64,000 nt of DNA from Mikania micrantha (lineage: Eukaryota; Streptophyta; Magnoliopsida; Asterales; Asteraceae), in NCBI GenBank assembly GCA_009363875.1, contig CM018694.1, positions 558,001-622,000 on the forward strand, given 5' to 3'. The position numbers and the translations under genes were made by a program. Positions 1-10,522 of the stretch are shown here, in pieces; position 1 is the stretch's first letter, and each line of letters opens with the position of its first letter. The notes below the pieces were generated by a model, which worked only from the letters and a program-made list of their open reading frames with translations, was not told the origin of the DNA and ran no database searches.

Positions 1-3000
1 ATGAAATCCGTTCCTTGTATTATTCTATACTTGGGGTGGGTTAACTGATGTTACTCTATTAAATATTAAGAGTGTGAGTTAACCCCTTGCAACTTGTCCT
101 TGAACCATAGTGCATAGAGCCTAAAAGGAATCCATTGAAATCCTCACGTAATCATATTTCAATGCATCCGATTTATCTCTACCACTTTGTATGTCTATTG
201 TCCTCAACGAAATCTATTACTAGTAGTGTAACATGAGAGCAGATCACCTTCTCAACCTACTAGTCAATAGGGTTTTCGCTGGATTAATTACTTATCACTG
301 TAGATTAATATCACCATGTGTCGCTTACCAGAACCTGACTTGAGGTCGCCCTGTCACCGGTCATACGTTACCGGCCAAATGAATCAATACAATCAACATA
401 CTAGCCCTACAAGCTAGAGGTTTGTCAAACCTATGGTACCACTATGCTATCGTCGGTTTAGTCACGTCAAACTAACTGGTCAGCGAATTAAAGGGACTTA
501 CATGATCAACTTGTACAATTTGGCACATGATTGAAGTGATATAATGCAAACAGGTCAATAGTAACTAATTGTAATTGTGTTCACTTGTACTCTTGTTCTC
601 ATTGTCATATGTTCTCCGTGATATTAACAAAGTTAAATAAGAGCTTGTCTCATTAAATTATGTTAATTAATTGAGTGAATGATGTTGTTATCATGAAATT
701 ACATTATCATGATTATCATTCCATGTTCCTTGTTCTCTTGTAATATGTGTTGAGTTGTAAAGCTAAGTGTCATAAAAGCTAGTTTTATTACACTTACTTA
801 ACTCTTGTATCGAATGATGTAATATAGATATGTTATCTTTATATCATTCTTGTGTTTTGTTCTTCTAATCATGTCATCGTGTTTCCTTGTAATTGTTGCA
901 ATGTCATTTCATGTAAGAATAACTAAGTGTTGTAAGAGTTATCTTACTACTATGTTATTCTATTGTGTTGATGAGTTATGATATTATAATATCATCATCA
1001 TCTTATCTTTCCTGTATTCTTGAATTTAAACAAGCATGCATACAATGATTTATGATAATAAGCAATTTAATATCAAATAATCAAAGTAGTAGCAATAAGT
1101 AAGCAAAACTTTTAAATAAATAAAAGTAAAGCATGTTTCTCAGCCCCGAGAGTTTAAAATCAATAAGATTAAAGAAAAGGGGCATATGAACTCACCTTGT
1201 TGGCGTTGGGGTTGACTTAGCTTAAACAAGTAACACACGCGCTCTTGATTGTGCTTGATGTTGTTTTCACGATCCTGTGTTGGTTTCACGTTATTTGAAA
1301 CTTGTTAGTATAAGTTATAGTGATTTGTGTGCGTGTATGTGTTAGCCTTAATTTGGCTAACACCCGTGGGTCTTGGTCATCATTCGGCCCCTTTTCGATT
1401 GTTATTGGTCATTAGTACTACTCGTCTTTATGTTGTGTAATTGGTTTTAACCCATTTTCGAATCTTAGCTCTTATCATCATTTATTCATTAATTATTGTT
1501 TGCAAACATTGACTGGAACTTTAGATTATAATTTATTAGTCCTTATCCCATTGGGATTTAAAGTGTTCGTATTCAATCATTAACTTTATATCCCACTTTA
1601 TTCTAACTTGTTATAGCGTGTCACCACATTTCCCCACTTTTGTACTAAAATTCCATTTATGGTTCTCCTAATATGTATTTGTTACATCATTATCTATGTG
1701 GGTCGAAACACCTTGTGGGCCGAAGATGATGTGAGTCTATCGATACTAGGCCTAGTGACTGGGCCGCACTGTTAACTCAAGCCCAATAAAGGGCCGTTGG
1801 ATCTGAACCTAATTAGTGGGTCATGACACTGAGTTTGGGTCGCATGGGCTATATAGAGGGGTTGGGCCAAGTCTTTGGGCCTTCTATTCGAGCCCAACAT
1901 GTGAATGTAATCTTCATCAGTTGTGCGGACCAAAGGATTGGGTCAAACGGTTGGGTTAAACCAATTAAAGGTTGTTGGGCCAAATGAAAAATATATGGGC
2001 CTGGGCAGTATCCATGGGGCCTGTTGCATATCTTTGAGTTGAATAGGTTTTCTGCCTTAGGTTTCTTGACCGACTGAGCCCTCTTGAACCCTCGGCCGAC
2101 TGAAATACTTGGACGAATGGCTCTCATGGCCGACTAGGGTTAGCTATGGCCGAATGAAGCTTCTGTTGACCGACTAGAGACATGGTCGACTGAGTTAATT
2201 GCCGAATGAGGGTGTGCTAGGCCGAATGAGATGGTTGATGGTTCGGCCGAATGTGTCTTGTGGTCGAATGACTTGAACTTGGCCGAACCAAGGTAGACCG
2301 GCGAATGAAGGAGGTGGCGACTGAGGGGGAAGGGGCGATCGAATGAGGTAACACCGAATGGGAGTCATTCGGCGAATGGAGCTCCTTCGGTCGGAGGTCA
2401 TTCGACCAGGCCATTCGGCCAACTGAAAGTGGCTCAACCATGGCTGCCACAACCGGACTCCCAACCCCGATCCACGATGGTTTCATGGAATGGCGTGTAC
2501 CAGACTTAGTTTTCGGGGTGTAGAAGTCGCAAAAGTGGGTTTAGAACCGATTAGGGTTGACGGCATGACAAGGGTTGCGAAAACCCTAGTTTTCGTGATA
2601 TTCATGAGTAAATACCTTGAGTTTCAGTGGACTAGGCTCTAGATCGATTGTACTTTCATGTAGTAGAGGTCAAGAGCTTCGTTTAGGTTCAAAAATGGAG
2701 GGATTTGGTTAAGAAATGAAGAAGTTATGGAAGAGAGAAGGTGAGAAATGGAGATGGAGGCTCAAAACCGGGATTAGGGTTTTGTGGAGAAGATGGTGAA
2801 GTGAAAATGAGCAAAATAGACTCATTTAAGGGTATTTATACCCCGAGGGTGTTCGGGTTCGTTTTCGTTGCTCGGTTCGCGTTTTCGTTACGTTTCCGGA
2901 AAATTACGCGTTAATTTAAATGTTTTAAATAAAAAGAGGTTAATTTAATTATTTTGATGAGTTTCAAAATTGTAAAATGTTATTTATTTTATTTTATTAA

Positions 3001-3623
3001 ATTATTTTCGTTCGTGTCGTGTTTTCGTTTTCGTTTCGTCAGATCGCGTCACCTTCGCGCGTAATTCGTTCGCATCGTCATCCGAACGAATACGACGATG
3101 GTTTTGCTTTCTGACTTTTGTTTTCTACTTTTCAGTCATTATTTCAGAACTCTAAACTCACAGATATGTTTGTGTGAATCGTCACCCACGCAAACACACT
3201 GTCAGTTCGTTATTCTGAAATAACACTGCATTTGTGTTTGAATTGTGTTTCCTCACTATCGGACTCAACTATACATCCTGTTTTCACATTGTTCTTGTAC
3301 TGATTCGTCGGCCATCTGATTGCTGTCATCTGTGGACATCAGATCGCAACCGATTTGCTTTCGTTGTTCACTTGTAAACTGTTGTTTCTCGTGATTCGTT
3401 GTGCTAACTGTAATTAAGTTTTCACTTAATAAACACAACTGATGTTTCAAATGTTTGTTGTACTTAATGTATTTAAGTTTGCACTAAAATACGTACAATT
3501 GTGTATTGTATTCTGAATTCTGTTATCACAAACACTGTTCATGTATACGTATTTGCACATAGTATAAAGTGAAAGTACACGTACCGTACGGACTTGCCGG
3601 ACGATCTGGTACTTGATGTTACA
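1..3623 (-). repeat. 3' LTR of element 1
   Basis: This block matches 10523-14139 almost base for base. It ends at TGATGTTACA, directly against the polypurine tract. It has no credible gene: two overlapping minus ORFs near 2195-2486 recur in the other LTR but lie in a GGCCGAATG-rich repeat and resemble no protein. Differences from the right LTR that I could list by eye number around 30 (substitutions plus a few short indels), close to 1%, which indicates a fairly recent insertion. Confidence 0.92.
2085..2440. repeat. GGCCGAATG-type degenerate repeat cluster in LTR
   Basis: The short motif GGCCGAATG and variants (GGCCGACTG, GTCGAATG, GCGAATG) recur many times here. The cluster recurs at 12590-12960 in the other LTR and at 16600-16940 in the related LTR. 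It is far richer in G+C and CpG than the AT-rich sequence around it. Confidence 0.75.
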
Positions 3624-3640
3624 GTCTCCCCTTGTTAAAG
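3624..3640 (-). promoter_or_regulatory. Polypurine tract of element 1
   Basis: Read on minus, CTTTAACAAGGGGAGAC lies directly before the LTR start TGTAACATC. This is the plus-strand primer site expected between the interior and the 3' LTR. It follows the palindrome AATTTCGGGACGAAATT (about 3641-3659), which also precedes the tract in the second gypsy element at 57.6 kb. Confidence 0.85.
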
Positions 3641-3677
3641 AAATTTCGTCCCGAAATTTAAGCATCAAAGTCGGCCT

Positions 3678-3980
3678 CTAATTCTCGAACAGGTGGGGAT
3701 ACTTTGCTTTCATGTTGTCCTCGCGTTCCCAGGTAAACTCTGGTCCACGCTTGGAGTTCCATCGAACCTTTACAATAGGGATACGGCTTCGTTTCAGTCT
3801 CTTGACTTCACGTTCCATAATCTCTACAGGTTCTTCAATGAAGTGTAACTGCTCGTCTATTTGTATCTCTTCCAACGGTATGATCAATGTTTCGTCTGCT
3901 AAGCACCTCTTGAGATTTGATACGTGAAACACATCGTGTACTCCACTTAGTTCATCAGGGAGTCTGAGTCTGTATGCCAC
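3678..3980 (-). CDS. Gypsy integrase C-terminal/chromodomain fragment
   Basis: This is the last 100 residues of the element 1 polyprotein. It holds the integrase C-terminal motif LPDELSGVHDVFHVSNL, then a chromodomain-like tail in which IPIVKVRW is followed by FTWEREDNMKAKYPHLF, as in Tekay-type chromoviruses. That domain is thought to guide integration toward particular chromatin. It is in frame with the ORF upstream and separated from it by a TAA (3993-3995) where the intact element at 54-57 kb has a lysine codon. There is no start codon of its own; it is a cut-off domain, not a gene. Confidence 0.88.
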   Translation of the reverse strand: MAYRLRLPDELSGVHDVFHVSNLKRCLADETLIIPLEEIQIDEQLHFIEEPVEIMEREVKRLKRSRIPIVKVRWNSKRGPEFTWEREDNMKAKYPHLFEN

Positions 3981-3992
3981 ATGACCTATGCG

Positions 3993-5729
3993 TTAAGTAA
4001 TCTCAAATGGTCCGACATACCGAGGTGCTAGCTTGCCTTTAGCCCCAAACCGAACTACGCCTTTCCATGGGGACACTTTCAACATGACTCGGTCACCCAC
4101 ATCAAATTCCAAAGGCTTGCGCCGTTTGTCTGCGTAACTCTTTTGGCGGCTACGTGTTGCTTGTAATCGTTGTTGTATCTGGGCAATCTTATCAGTAGTT
4201 TCCTGAATAAGTTCAGGCCCAGTGATTTTGTTGTCTCCCACTTCGGTCCAACAAATTGGAGACCGACATTTTCTACCATAAAGTGCTTCAAAAGGAGCAC
4301 ATCCGATGCTGCTGTGGTAGCTATTGTTGTAGGAGAACTCAATAAGCGGTAAGTGTGTATCCCAACTTCCACCGAAGTCTAGGATGCATGTTCTCAACAT
4401 ATCCTCTAGGGTTTGAATGGTGCGCTCGCTTTGTCCATCCGTTTGTGGATGATAAGTGGTGCTCAAGTTTACACTTGTCCCTAAGGATTGTTGCAATGAT
4501 TGCCAGAACCGCGATGTAAATCGACTGTCCCGGTCAGAAATAATAGACAATGGCACACCGTGCCTCACTACTATTTCATCAATGTATAATCTTGCTAATT
4601 TCTCCATCTTGTAATTTTCTCTGATCGGCAAGAAGTGTGCGGACTTGGTCAATCTATCAATGATGACCCAAATAGAATCGTATCCGCTGGAAGTGCGGGG
4701 TAGCTTGGTAATGAAATCCATAGCTATTTGTTCCCACTTCCATTGTGGTATCTCCGGTTGTTCCAGCAAACCCGAGGGTTTCTGGTGTTCAGCTTTGACC
4801 TTGGCACATGTGATACATTTGCCAACATAAGTGGCAATGTCTTTCTTCATACCCGGCCACCAATAAAATGACCTAAGATCTTGGTACATCTTATCGGCAC
4901 CAGGATGAACTGAGTAACGTGTCTTGTGTGCCTCATCAAGAATGAGTGTTCGAAGTTCATCTACCGCTGGAATCCAAACACGATCCAGATAGTAGATAAC
5001 TCCATCTTGTTTTGTCTTGAAATGTTTCTCGGCTCCACAATCGAGCTCGCGTTTCAGATTGTCTCTTGCCACTGCTTCTTGTTGTGCTTGTAAAATGTGA
5101 TCCCTCAAACTTGTTTGCACTGTCATTCCCATGGCGCGAACGCGTAAGGGTTTGACTCTTTCCTTCCGACTCAAAGCATCTGCAACAACATTTGCTTTGC
5201 CCGGATGGTATTTGATCACACAATCATAATCGTTCAGGAGCTCAACCCAACGTCTCTGTCTCATGTTAAGCTCCTTCTGATCAAATATGTGCTGTAAACT
5301 CTTGTGATCTGTGAAGATAGTGCATTTGGTACCATAAAGGTAGTGCCTCCAAATCTTTAGTGCAAAAACAACAGCTCCCAGTTCAAGATCATGTGTCGTG
5401 TAATTCTTCTCATGTATCTTCAGTTGTCTTGAGGCATAAGCAATAACTTTGTCTCGTTGCATCAAAACACATCCGAGTCCCTGATGGGAAGCATCACAGT
5501 AAACTACAAAGTCATCACTTCCGTCTGGGAGTGTTAGGATTGGAGCATTGCACAATCTTTGTTTCAGTGTCTGGAATGCCTCTTCTTGTCTATGAGTCCA
5601 CACAAAAGGTTCAGACTTCTGTGTGAGTTTAGTGAGAGGCAAGGCTATCTTAGATAAATTCGAAATAAATCTCCTGTAATAACCTGCCAATCCCAAAAAT
5701 GATCGGATCTCCGTCGGTGTCGTAGGCAC
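3993..5729 (-). CDS. Gypsy RT connection/RNase H/integrase (pol part)
   Basis: This 578-residue frame opens after a nonsense codon. In order it holds the end of the RT thumb (FLGLAGYYRRFI), an RNase H domain with YCDASHQGLG and TDHKSLQHIFDQKELNMRQR, an integrase zinc-binding region (HPGADKMY then CITCAKVKAEH), and the integrase core with its acidic residues in MDFITKLP, IISDRDSRFT and the YHPQTDGQSERT block. It ends at a premature TAA within PFEIT. It is close in sequence to the intact pol at 54190-57570 but clearly a different copy. It would copy and integrate the element if joined to the rest; the three stops make that unlikely here. Confidence 0.93.
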   Translation of the reverse strand: MPTTPTEIRSFLGLAGYYRRFISNLSKIALPLTKLTQKSEPFVWTHRQEEAFQTLKQRLCNAPILTLPDGSDDFVVYCDASHQGLGCVLMQRDKVIAYASRQLKIHEKNYTTHDLELGAVVFALKIWRHYLYGTKCTIFTDHKSLQHIFDQKELNMRQRRWVELLNDYDCVIKYHPGKANVVADALSRKERVKPLRVRAMGMTVQTSLRDHILQAQQEAVARDNLKRELDCGAEKHFKTKQDGVIYYLDRVWIPAVDELRTLILDEAHKTRYSVHPGADKMYQDLRSFYWWPGMKKDIATYVGKCITCAKVKAEHQKPSGLLEQPEIPQWKWEQIAMDFITKLPRTSSGYDSIWVIIDRLTKSAHFLPIRENYKMEKLARLYIDEIVVRHGVPLSIISDRDSRFTSRFWQSLQQSLGTSVNLSTTYHPQTDGQSERTIQTLEDMLRTCILDFGGSWDTHLPLIEFSYNNSYHSSIGCAPFEALYGRKCRSPICWTEVGDNKITGPELIQETTDKIAQIQQRLQATRSRQKSYADKRRKPLEFDVGDRVMLKVSPWKGVVRFGAKGKLAPRYVGPFEIT

Positions 5730-5747
5730 ATCCCAGTTCTTGATTGC

Positions 5748-8354
5748 TTATATCTTGGCAGGATCCACATGAATACCATCACCGTTAATCACGTGACCCA
5801 AGAACTGAACTTCCCTTAACCAAAATTCACATTTAGAGAATTTGGCATAGAGTTGTTCCTCTTTCAGAAGCTCCAAAACTGTCTTGAGGTGTTGCTCGTG
5901 TTCCTTCTCATTCCTTGAATAAATCAGTATATCATCAATGAAGACGATAACAAACTGATCTAAATACGGCTTGCACACCCGGTTCATTAAATCCATGAAC
6001 ACAGCCGGTGCGTTCGTCAATCCGAATGGCATCACCATGAATTCGTAGTGTCCATATCGGGTACGAAAGGCCGTCTTTGGTATGTCTTCTTCTTGAATCC
6101 GGAGCTGATGATAGCCTGATCTCAGGTCTATCTTTGAAAAGTACTGTGCTCCCTGTAACTGATCGAACAAATCATCAATCCTCGGTAACGGGTACCAATT
6201 CTTGATGGTGAGTTTGTTAAGCTCTCGATAATCAATGCACATTCTGAAAGTTCCATCCTTCTTTTTGACAAAAAGAACCGGAGCTCCCCACGGGGAAAAG
6301 CTCGGTCGGATGAATCCTTTATCGAGAAGTTCTTGCAATTGGTTAGACAACTCTTGCATCTCCGATGGTGCGAGTCTGTAGGGAGACTTGGCTACAGGAT
6401 TTGCTCCCGGAATCAAATCGATGCGGAACTGCACCGCTCTCTCGGGTGGCAGTCCTGGTAAGTCATCCGGAAACACTTCTGCAAAATCTCTCACTACTGG
6501 TACATCTTCAATCTTGATTGCTTTCTTGTCTTTCTGAATCACATGAGCTAAAAATGCAACACATTGTTTTCGTAAGCACTTGCGAGCTTTCATGCACGAA
6601 ATTATCTTGACACTGCGTTTCGCTTGATCTCCATGAATCTCCAAAATCTGATCATTCTCCACTGGAATACGTAATAGCTTTTCGGAACAGATGAACTCAA
6701 CTCGGTTAAGAGATAGCCAATCCATTCCGATGATGATGTCGAAACTGCCCAGCTCCATCGGTATCAAGTCGATGGAAAATGTATGATCACCAAGTGTTAG
6801 TGGGCAATTTCTAAGTACTGTGTCAACTGTAATCTGTTTGCCATTAGCTATCTCAATAGTATAAGGGGAGTCTAATGATTCCTCAACATGATTAAGATGG
6901 CTAGCAAAATCGGATGAGATAAAACTCTGATCCGCACCAGTGTCAAATAATATAGATGCATAAAAATCAGATAGAAGAAATGTACCCGTAATGACATTCG
7001 GGTCCTGTCTAGCTGCAGCAGCTCCTATCTGAAAGGCTCGCCCTCTTGGTGCTTGAGCCCTTTGTTGATTTCTCTTGGGACAATCCCGAGAGAAATGACT
7101 AGGTTCACCATAGTTGTAGCAAGACCTGTGATCGGTAGCAGCAGCAGTAGTGGCTGTATGGTTGTTCCTGTTCGGAGTTCCCGTGCTCCTGCAGCGGTTT
7201 GCCCAGTGGCCAAACTTTCCACAATTTGTGCATTGCATGCACTGAGTGTTTGGCGCGTGATGATACTGACATGTGTTGCACAATGGTGCAGTGCCAGTGT
7301 AGGGCTTTCGGACTTGTAGTGGTGGCGGTTGGTTAAGCATTGGGGTCTGAGTAGTGGCAGCAAAGTTTCTGGCCACTTTCTGTTTCTTTGCCGGCCTCTT
7401 GTCTGGCTTTCTTGAAGTTCCAGTCTTGGCTGAGTCAGCCTCCTTCTTGAGTGCTCCAGAGGCTACCATCATGTCTGTCAGAGATGCTGACAGAGTAACA
7501 GCCAATTCCATGGTGGTAGGATGAGCAGAAATCACATGCCCCCGGATGCAGGGCGGCAGTCCACCAACATATCGCTCGATCCTTTTCTCTAGTGTTGGCA
7601 CCACATCAGGTGCCAAAGTAGCAAGCTCATGAAATCTGGTGGTGTAGGCCAGGTGCCCACCACCGATCATCTCCAGGTTGAGCAGCTCCGTCTCAACCTT
7701 CTTCAGTTCGTTTCTCGGGCAAAACTCTGCACTCAGCAATGCCTTGAAATCATCCCAAGGCATGGACAGAGCCTCATCCCTGCCCCTTGCCTGAATCTGG
7801 GCATTCCACCAAGTTAACGCCCGCTTGTTGAATGAACCGGTAGCATACTTCACCTTATACTGCTCAGGACAGTTACTGATCTCCAGAGTCGTCTCCATCT
7901 TTTCTATCCATTGGATTAATCCAACGGCTCCCTCGCTACCAATAAAGAGAATGACAAACTGATCTAGATACGGCTTGCACACTCGGTTCATGAGGTCCAT
8001 GAAAACCGCGGGTGCATTTGTCAGTCCTAAAGGCATCACCATGAACTCGAAATGCCCATATCTGGTCCGGAACGCCGTCTTCGGTATATCATCGTCTTGA
8101 ACTCTGAGCTGATGATATCCAGACTTACAGTCAATATTCGAGAAATATTGGGCTCCTTGCAGCTGGTCAAACAAATCATCAATCCTCGGCAATGGATACC
8201 GATTCTTGATGGTTAGCTTGTTCAACTCTCGGTAGTCTATGCACATTCGGAATGATCCATCTTTCTTCTTCACGAACAAAACCGGAGCTCCCCAAGGTGA
8301 GTAGCTCGGTCTGATGAAACCCTTGTCAAGTAACTCCTGTAACTGGTTTGACAA
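5748..8354 (-). CDS. Chimeric RT fragment-gag-protease-RT polyprotein (second module)
   Basis: An 868-residue frame with an abnormal order. Residues 1-138 are an RT N-terminal half (fingers and palm) that stops at DQFVILFI, immediately before the catalytic F-I-D-D box. The frame then passes directly into a gag (GSEGAVGLIQWIEKMETTL onward, gag N-terminus missing). Next come a CCHC knuckle (CTNCGKFGHWANRC) and a second knuckle that lost a cysteine (CYNYGEPSHF). An aspartic protease (LFDTGADQSF, about residue 497) follows, then a second RT with VFIDDILIYS intact. The join lies near 7940 at a short stretch similar in RT and gag. This gag is only roughly 60-65% identical to the gag at 8358-10379, so two diverged subfamilies were joined. 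It ends at TAA 5748-5750 where a glutamate codon is expected. Confidence 0.9.
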   Translation of the reverse strand: MSNQLQELLDKGFIRPSYSPWGAPVLFVKKKDGSFRMCIDYRELNKLTIKNRYPLPRIDDLFDQLQGAQYFSNIDCKSGYHQLRVQDDDIPKTAFRTRYGHFEFMVMPLGLTNAPAVFMDLMNRVCKPYLDQFVILFIGSEGAVGLIQWIEKMETTLEISNCPEQYKVKYATGSFNKRALTWWNAQIQARGRDEALSMPWDDFKALLSAEFCPRNELKKVETELLNLEMIGGGHLAYTTRFHELATLAPDVVPTLEKRIERYVGGLPPCIRGHVISAHPTTMELAVTLSASLTDMMVASGALKKEADSAKTGTSRKPDKRPAKKQKVARNFAATTQTPMLNQPPPLQVRKPYTGTAPLCNTCQYHHAPNTQCMQCTNCGKFGHWANRCRSTGTPNRNNHTATTAAATDHRSCYNYGEPSHFSRDCPKRNQQRAQAPRGRAFQIGAAAARQDPNVITGTFLLSDFYASILFDTGADQSFISSDFASHLNHVEESLDSPYTIEIANGKQITVDTVLRNCPLTLGDHTFSIDLIPMELGSFDIIIGMDWLSLNRVEFICSEKLLRIPVENDQILEIHGDQAKRSVKIISCMKARKCLRKQCVAFLAHVIQKDKKAIKIEDVPVVRDFAEVFPDDLPGLPPERAVQFRIDLIPGANPVAKSPYRLAPSEMQELSNQLQELLDKGFIRPSFSPWGAPVLFVKKKDGTFRMCIDYRELNKLTIKNWYPLPRIDDLFDQLQGAQYFSKIDLRSGYHQLRIQEEDIPKTAFRTRYGHYEFMVMPFGLTNAPAVFMDLMNRVCKPYLDQFVIVFIDDILIYSRNEKEHEQHLKTVLELLKEEQLYAKFSKCEFWLREVQFLGHVINGDGIHVDPAKI

Positions 8355-8357
8355 TTC

Positions 8358-10379
8358 CTACATCTCTGAAGGTGCTAACCTGTAAGGAGATTTAGCAACA
8401 GGAGTTGCTCCAGGAACTAAGTCAATGCGGAACTCTGCCGGTCGCGCAGGTGGCAAACCTGGTAGGTCTTCAGGAAATACTTCCGAATACTCTTTCACTA
8501 CCGGCACATCTTGAATCTTTTTCTTGTCCTTCTCCTTTTCCACCACATGAGCCAGGAATGCTACGCACTGCATCTGTAAACACTTACGCGCCTTTATGCA
8601 AGAAATGATTTTGACACTTCGTTTTGCTTGATCCCCTCTGACTTCCAATACACGATCATTTGGCAATGGGACTCGAAGCAGCTTTTCAGAACAGATGACT
8701 TCCACTCGATTAGAAGAAAGCCAATCCATTCCAACAATGATGTCGAAACTACCCAACTCCATCGGTATCAAATCGATGGTGAATGTATGACCATTAAGTG
8801 TCAATGGGCAATTCATGTATACTATGCTAACTGTAACCTGTTTCCCGTTAGCTACTTCTATGATATAAGTGGAGTCTAACTGTTCCTCTATAGAATCTAG
8901 TTGGCATGCAAAATCGGCAAAGATAAAACTCTGATCCGCACCAGTGTCAAATAGAACAAATGCATAAAAGTCATGTAAGAGAAATGTACCAGTGACCACG
9001 TTCGGGTCTTGGCGTGCAGCTGGAGCTCCTATAACAAAAGCTCTTCCACGGGGTGCTGGAACTCCCTGTTGTGCCTTCTTCGGGCAGTTCTTTGCAAAGT
9101 GGCCCTGTTCGCCACAGTTATAGCATCCACCGTTGTTCTGGTTGTTGGGTGGAGGGAGAGCTAAAGCAGCATTGTTGACTGCTTGATTTTGAGTCATCCT
9201 GCAATTCTGGACCCAATGTCCTTTTCTTCCACATCCCGTGCAGTGACGGCAGGGATTGCTTGCAGCATGATGATACTGGCACTTGTTACACAAAGGGTGT
9301 GGGCCAGTATACTGTTTCTTGTGTACATCCTGCGGTGCCATGGCCACTTGATTGAGCGGAGTAGCCATAGTGTAGTTCTTTATAACCTTCTGTTTCTTCT
9401 TCTGGTGTTGGTGATGATGGGGTTTCTTGAAAGATTCTTCATTTTGCTTGCCAGTGTCAGCCTCTTTCTTCAGAACTCCCGAGGCTACCATCAGATCAGT
9501 GAGTTTCCCAGACAAACTCACAGCAGACTCCACAGTAACAGGGTTTGCTGCAACAACTAAACCCTGAATGCAGGCGGGAAGTCCATCTACATATCTGTCA
9601 ATCCTCTTTTCCAGTGTTGGTACCATGTCTGGCACCAATGCTACCAACTCATGATAGCGGGTAGTGTACCCCAGATGATCAGCTCCTTTCATCACATGAT
9701 TGGACAGTTCAACTTCCAACCTTTGCAGCTCATTCTTTAGGCAAAATTCATTCCTCAGCAGTGTCTTGAATTCTTCCCATGGCATTGCCATTGCCTCTTC
9801 TCTTCCCCTAGCATTGATCTGTGCGTTCCACCAAGTTAAAGCTCGCTTGTTGAATGATCCAGCAGAGTAGCGAACTTTGTGGTGCTTTGGACAACTGCTA
9901 ATGTCCAGAGTAGTCTCCATCTTTTCAATCCATTGGATTAATCCAACGGCTCCTTCAGTACCACTAAAGCTTGGCGGCTTACATCCCACAAAAGACTTGT
10001 AGGAGTAGTGTGATGTATTGCCAGTGTTTACACTGGCTTCCCCTGATGAGTGCCCTGTGTTGTGGCTGTCATTCCGGATACGGTTGAGCATATCCGGTAT
10101 CACTTCTTTCAGCTGGTTAGTCAGCTGACTGCTCAGTAAAGTTGCCAAAGCAATAGTAGCAGGATCCAGTATCTGAGTCGCGATCGAGTTTGGAGGTGGA
10201 GAGTGTGGGGGAGGAGGAGGTGGAGGAGGTGCCTGTGGTGAATCAGCTGGTGATGGCGTTGACGAATGTGGAGCTGAACTCTGTGGGGGTGGCACAATAG
10301 AAGGGGGTCTTCTCAGCGGCATTCTGATCATAACCAAAAGTATATTGGTTAGTGCAATGATCGAATGCAGAAGACACAA
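8358..10379 (-). CDS. Gypsy gag-protease polyprotein (first module)
   Basis: A 673-residue frame with a proline-rich N-terminus (PPPPPPPP), the gag capsid region (GAVGLIQWIEKMETTLDIS, RALTWWNAQ), two CCHC zinc knuckles (CTGCGRKGHWVQNC and CYNCGEQGHFAKNC) and a retroviral-type aspartic protease (LFDTGADQSF). It stops at PSEM with TAG 8358-8360. The same place in other copies reads PSEMQEL, so this is a glutamine-to-stop change and the RT follows in the same frame. Gag forms the particle and the protease cuts the polyprotein. The likeliest start is the ATG at MIRMPLRR or MPLRR (near 10320-10330) rather than the first ATG. Confidence 0.92.
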   Translation of the reverse strand: MCLLHSIIALTNILLVMIRMPLRRPPSIVPPPQSSAPHSSTPSPADSPQAPPPPPPPPHSPPPNSIATQILDPATIALATLLSSQLTNQLKEVIPDMLNRIRNDSHNTGHSSGEASVNTGNTSHYSYKSFVGCKPPSFSGTEGAVGLIQWIEKMETTLDISSCPKHHKVRYSAGSFNKRALTWWNAQINARGREEAMAMPWEEFKTLLRNEFCLKNELQRLEVELSNHVMKGADHLGYTTRYHELVALVPDMVPTLEKRIDRYVDGLPACIQGLVVAANPVTVESAVSLSGKLTDLMVASGVLKKEADTGKQNEESFKKPHHHQHQKKKQKVIKNYTMATPLNQVAMAPQDVHKKQYTGPHPLCNKCQYHHAASNPCRHCTGCGRKGHWVQNCRMTQNQAVNNAALALPPPNNQNNGGCYNCGEQGHFAKNCPKKAQQGVPAPRGRAFVIGAPAARQDPNVVTGTFLLHDFYAFVLFDTGADQSFIFADFACQLDSIEEQLDSTYIIEVANGKQVTVSIVYMNCPLTLNGHTFTIDLIPMELGSFDIIVGMDWLSSNRVEVICSEKLLRVPLPNDRVLEVRGDQAKRSVKIISCIKARKCLQMQCVAFLAHVVEKEKDKKKIQDVPVVKEYSEVFPEDLPGLPPARPAEFRIDLVPGATPVAKSPYRLAPSEM

Positions 10380-10522
10380 TGCATTCTGATCATTACCCGT
10401 TTGTTCATCGTGTTTGATATGTATTCAGTTATTGTATTGATGATAGAATAATATATTGTATGGGGTTTAATTATCAATTCATAGTATTGATAATTCTCCA
10501 GATGTTAAGGATTTTAGATTAA
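10380..10522 (-). other. Leader/LTR edge of element 1, boundary unresolved
   Basis: This AT-rich stretch lies between gag and the point where the second LTR copy becomes comparable with position 1. The true inner edge of the 5' LTR falls here or slightly to its left, but the matching base of the other copy lies outside the window. No clean tRNA-Met primer site (TGGTATCAGAGC) is visible; ATGATCAGAATGC near 10320 and 10390 is only a weak resemblance. Confidence 0.5.

Noticed and set aside
2195..2486. Two overlapping 89-codon minus ORFs, present again at 12711-13002
   Set aside because: They recur because they lie in the two LTR copies, overlap each other in different frames and consist of the GGCCGAATG repeat; no protein features.
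3265..3668. Small minus ORFs at the LTR end, with equivalents at 13781-14205
   Set aside because: Inside the LTR, no domains, and they differ between the copies at their ends only through flanking sequence.
5748..8354. Element 1 as a simple nested insertion of one gypsy element in another
   Set aside because: No LTR, primer site, polypurine tract or target duplication at either gag-RT junction, and the frame is kept throughout.
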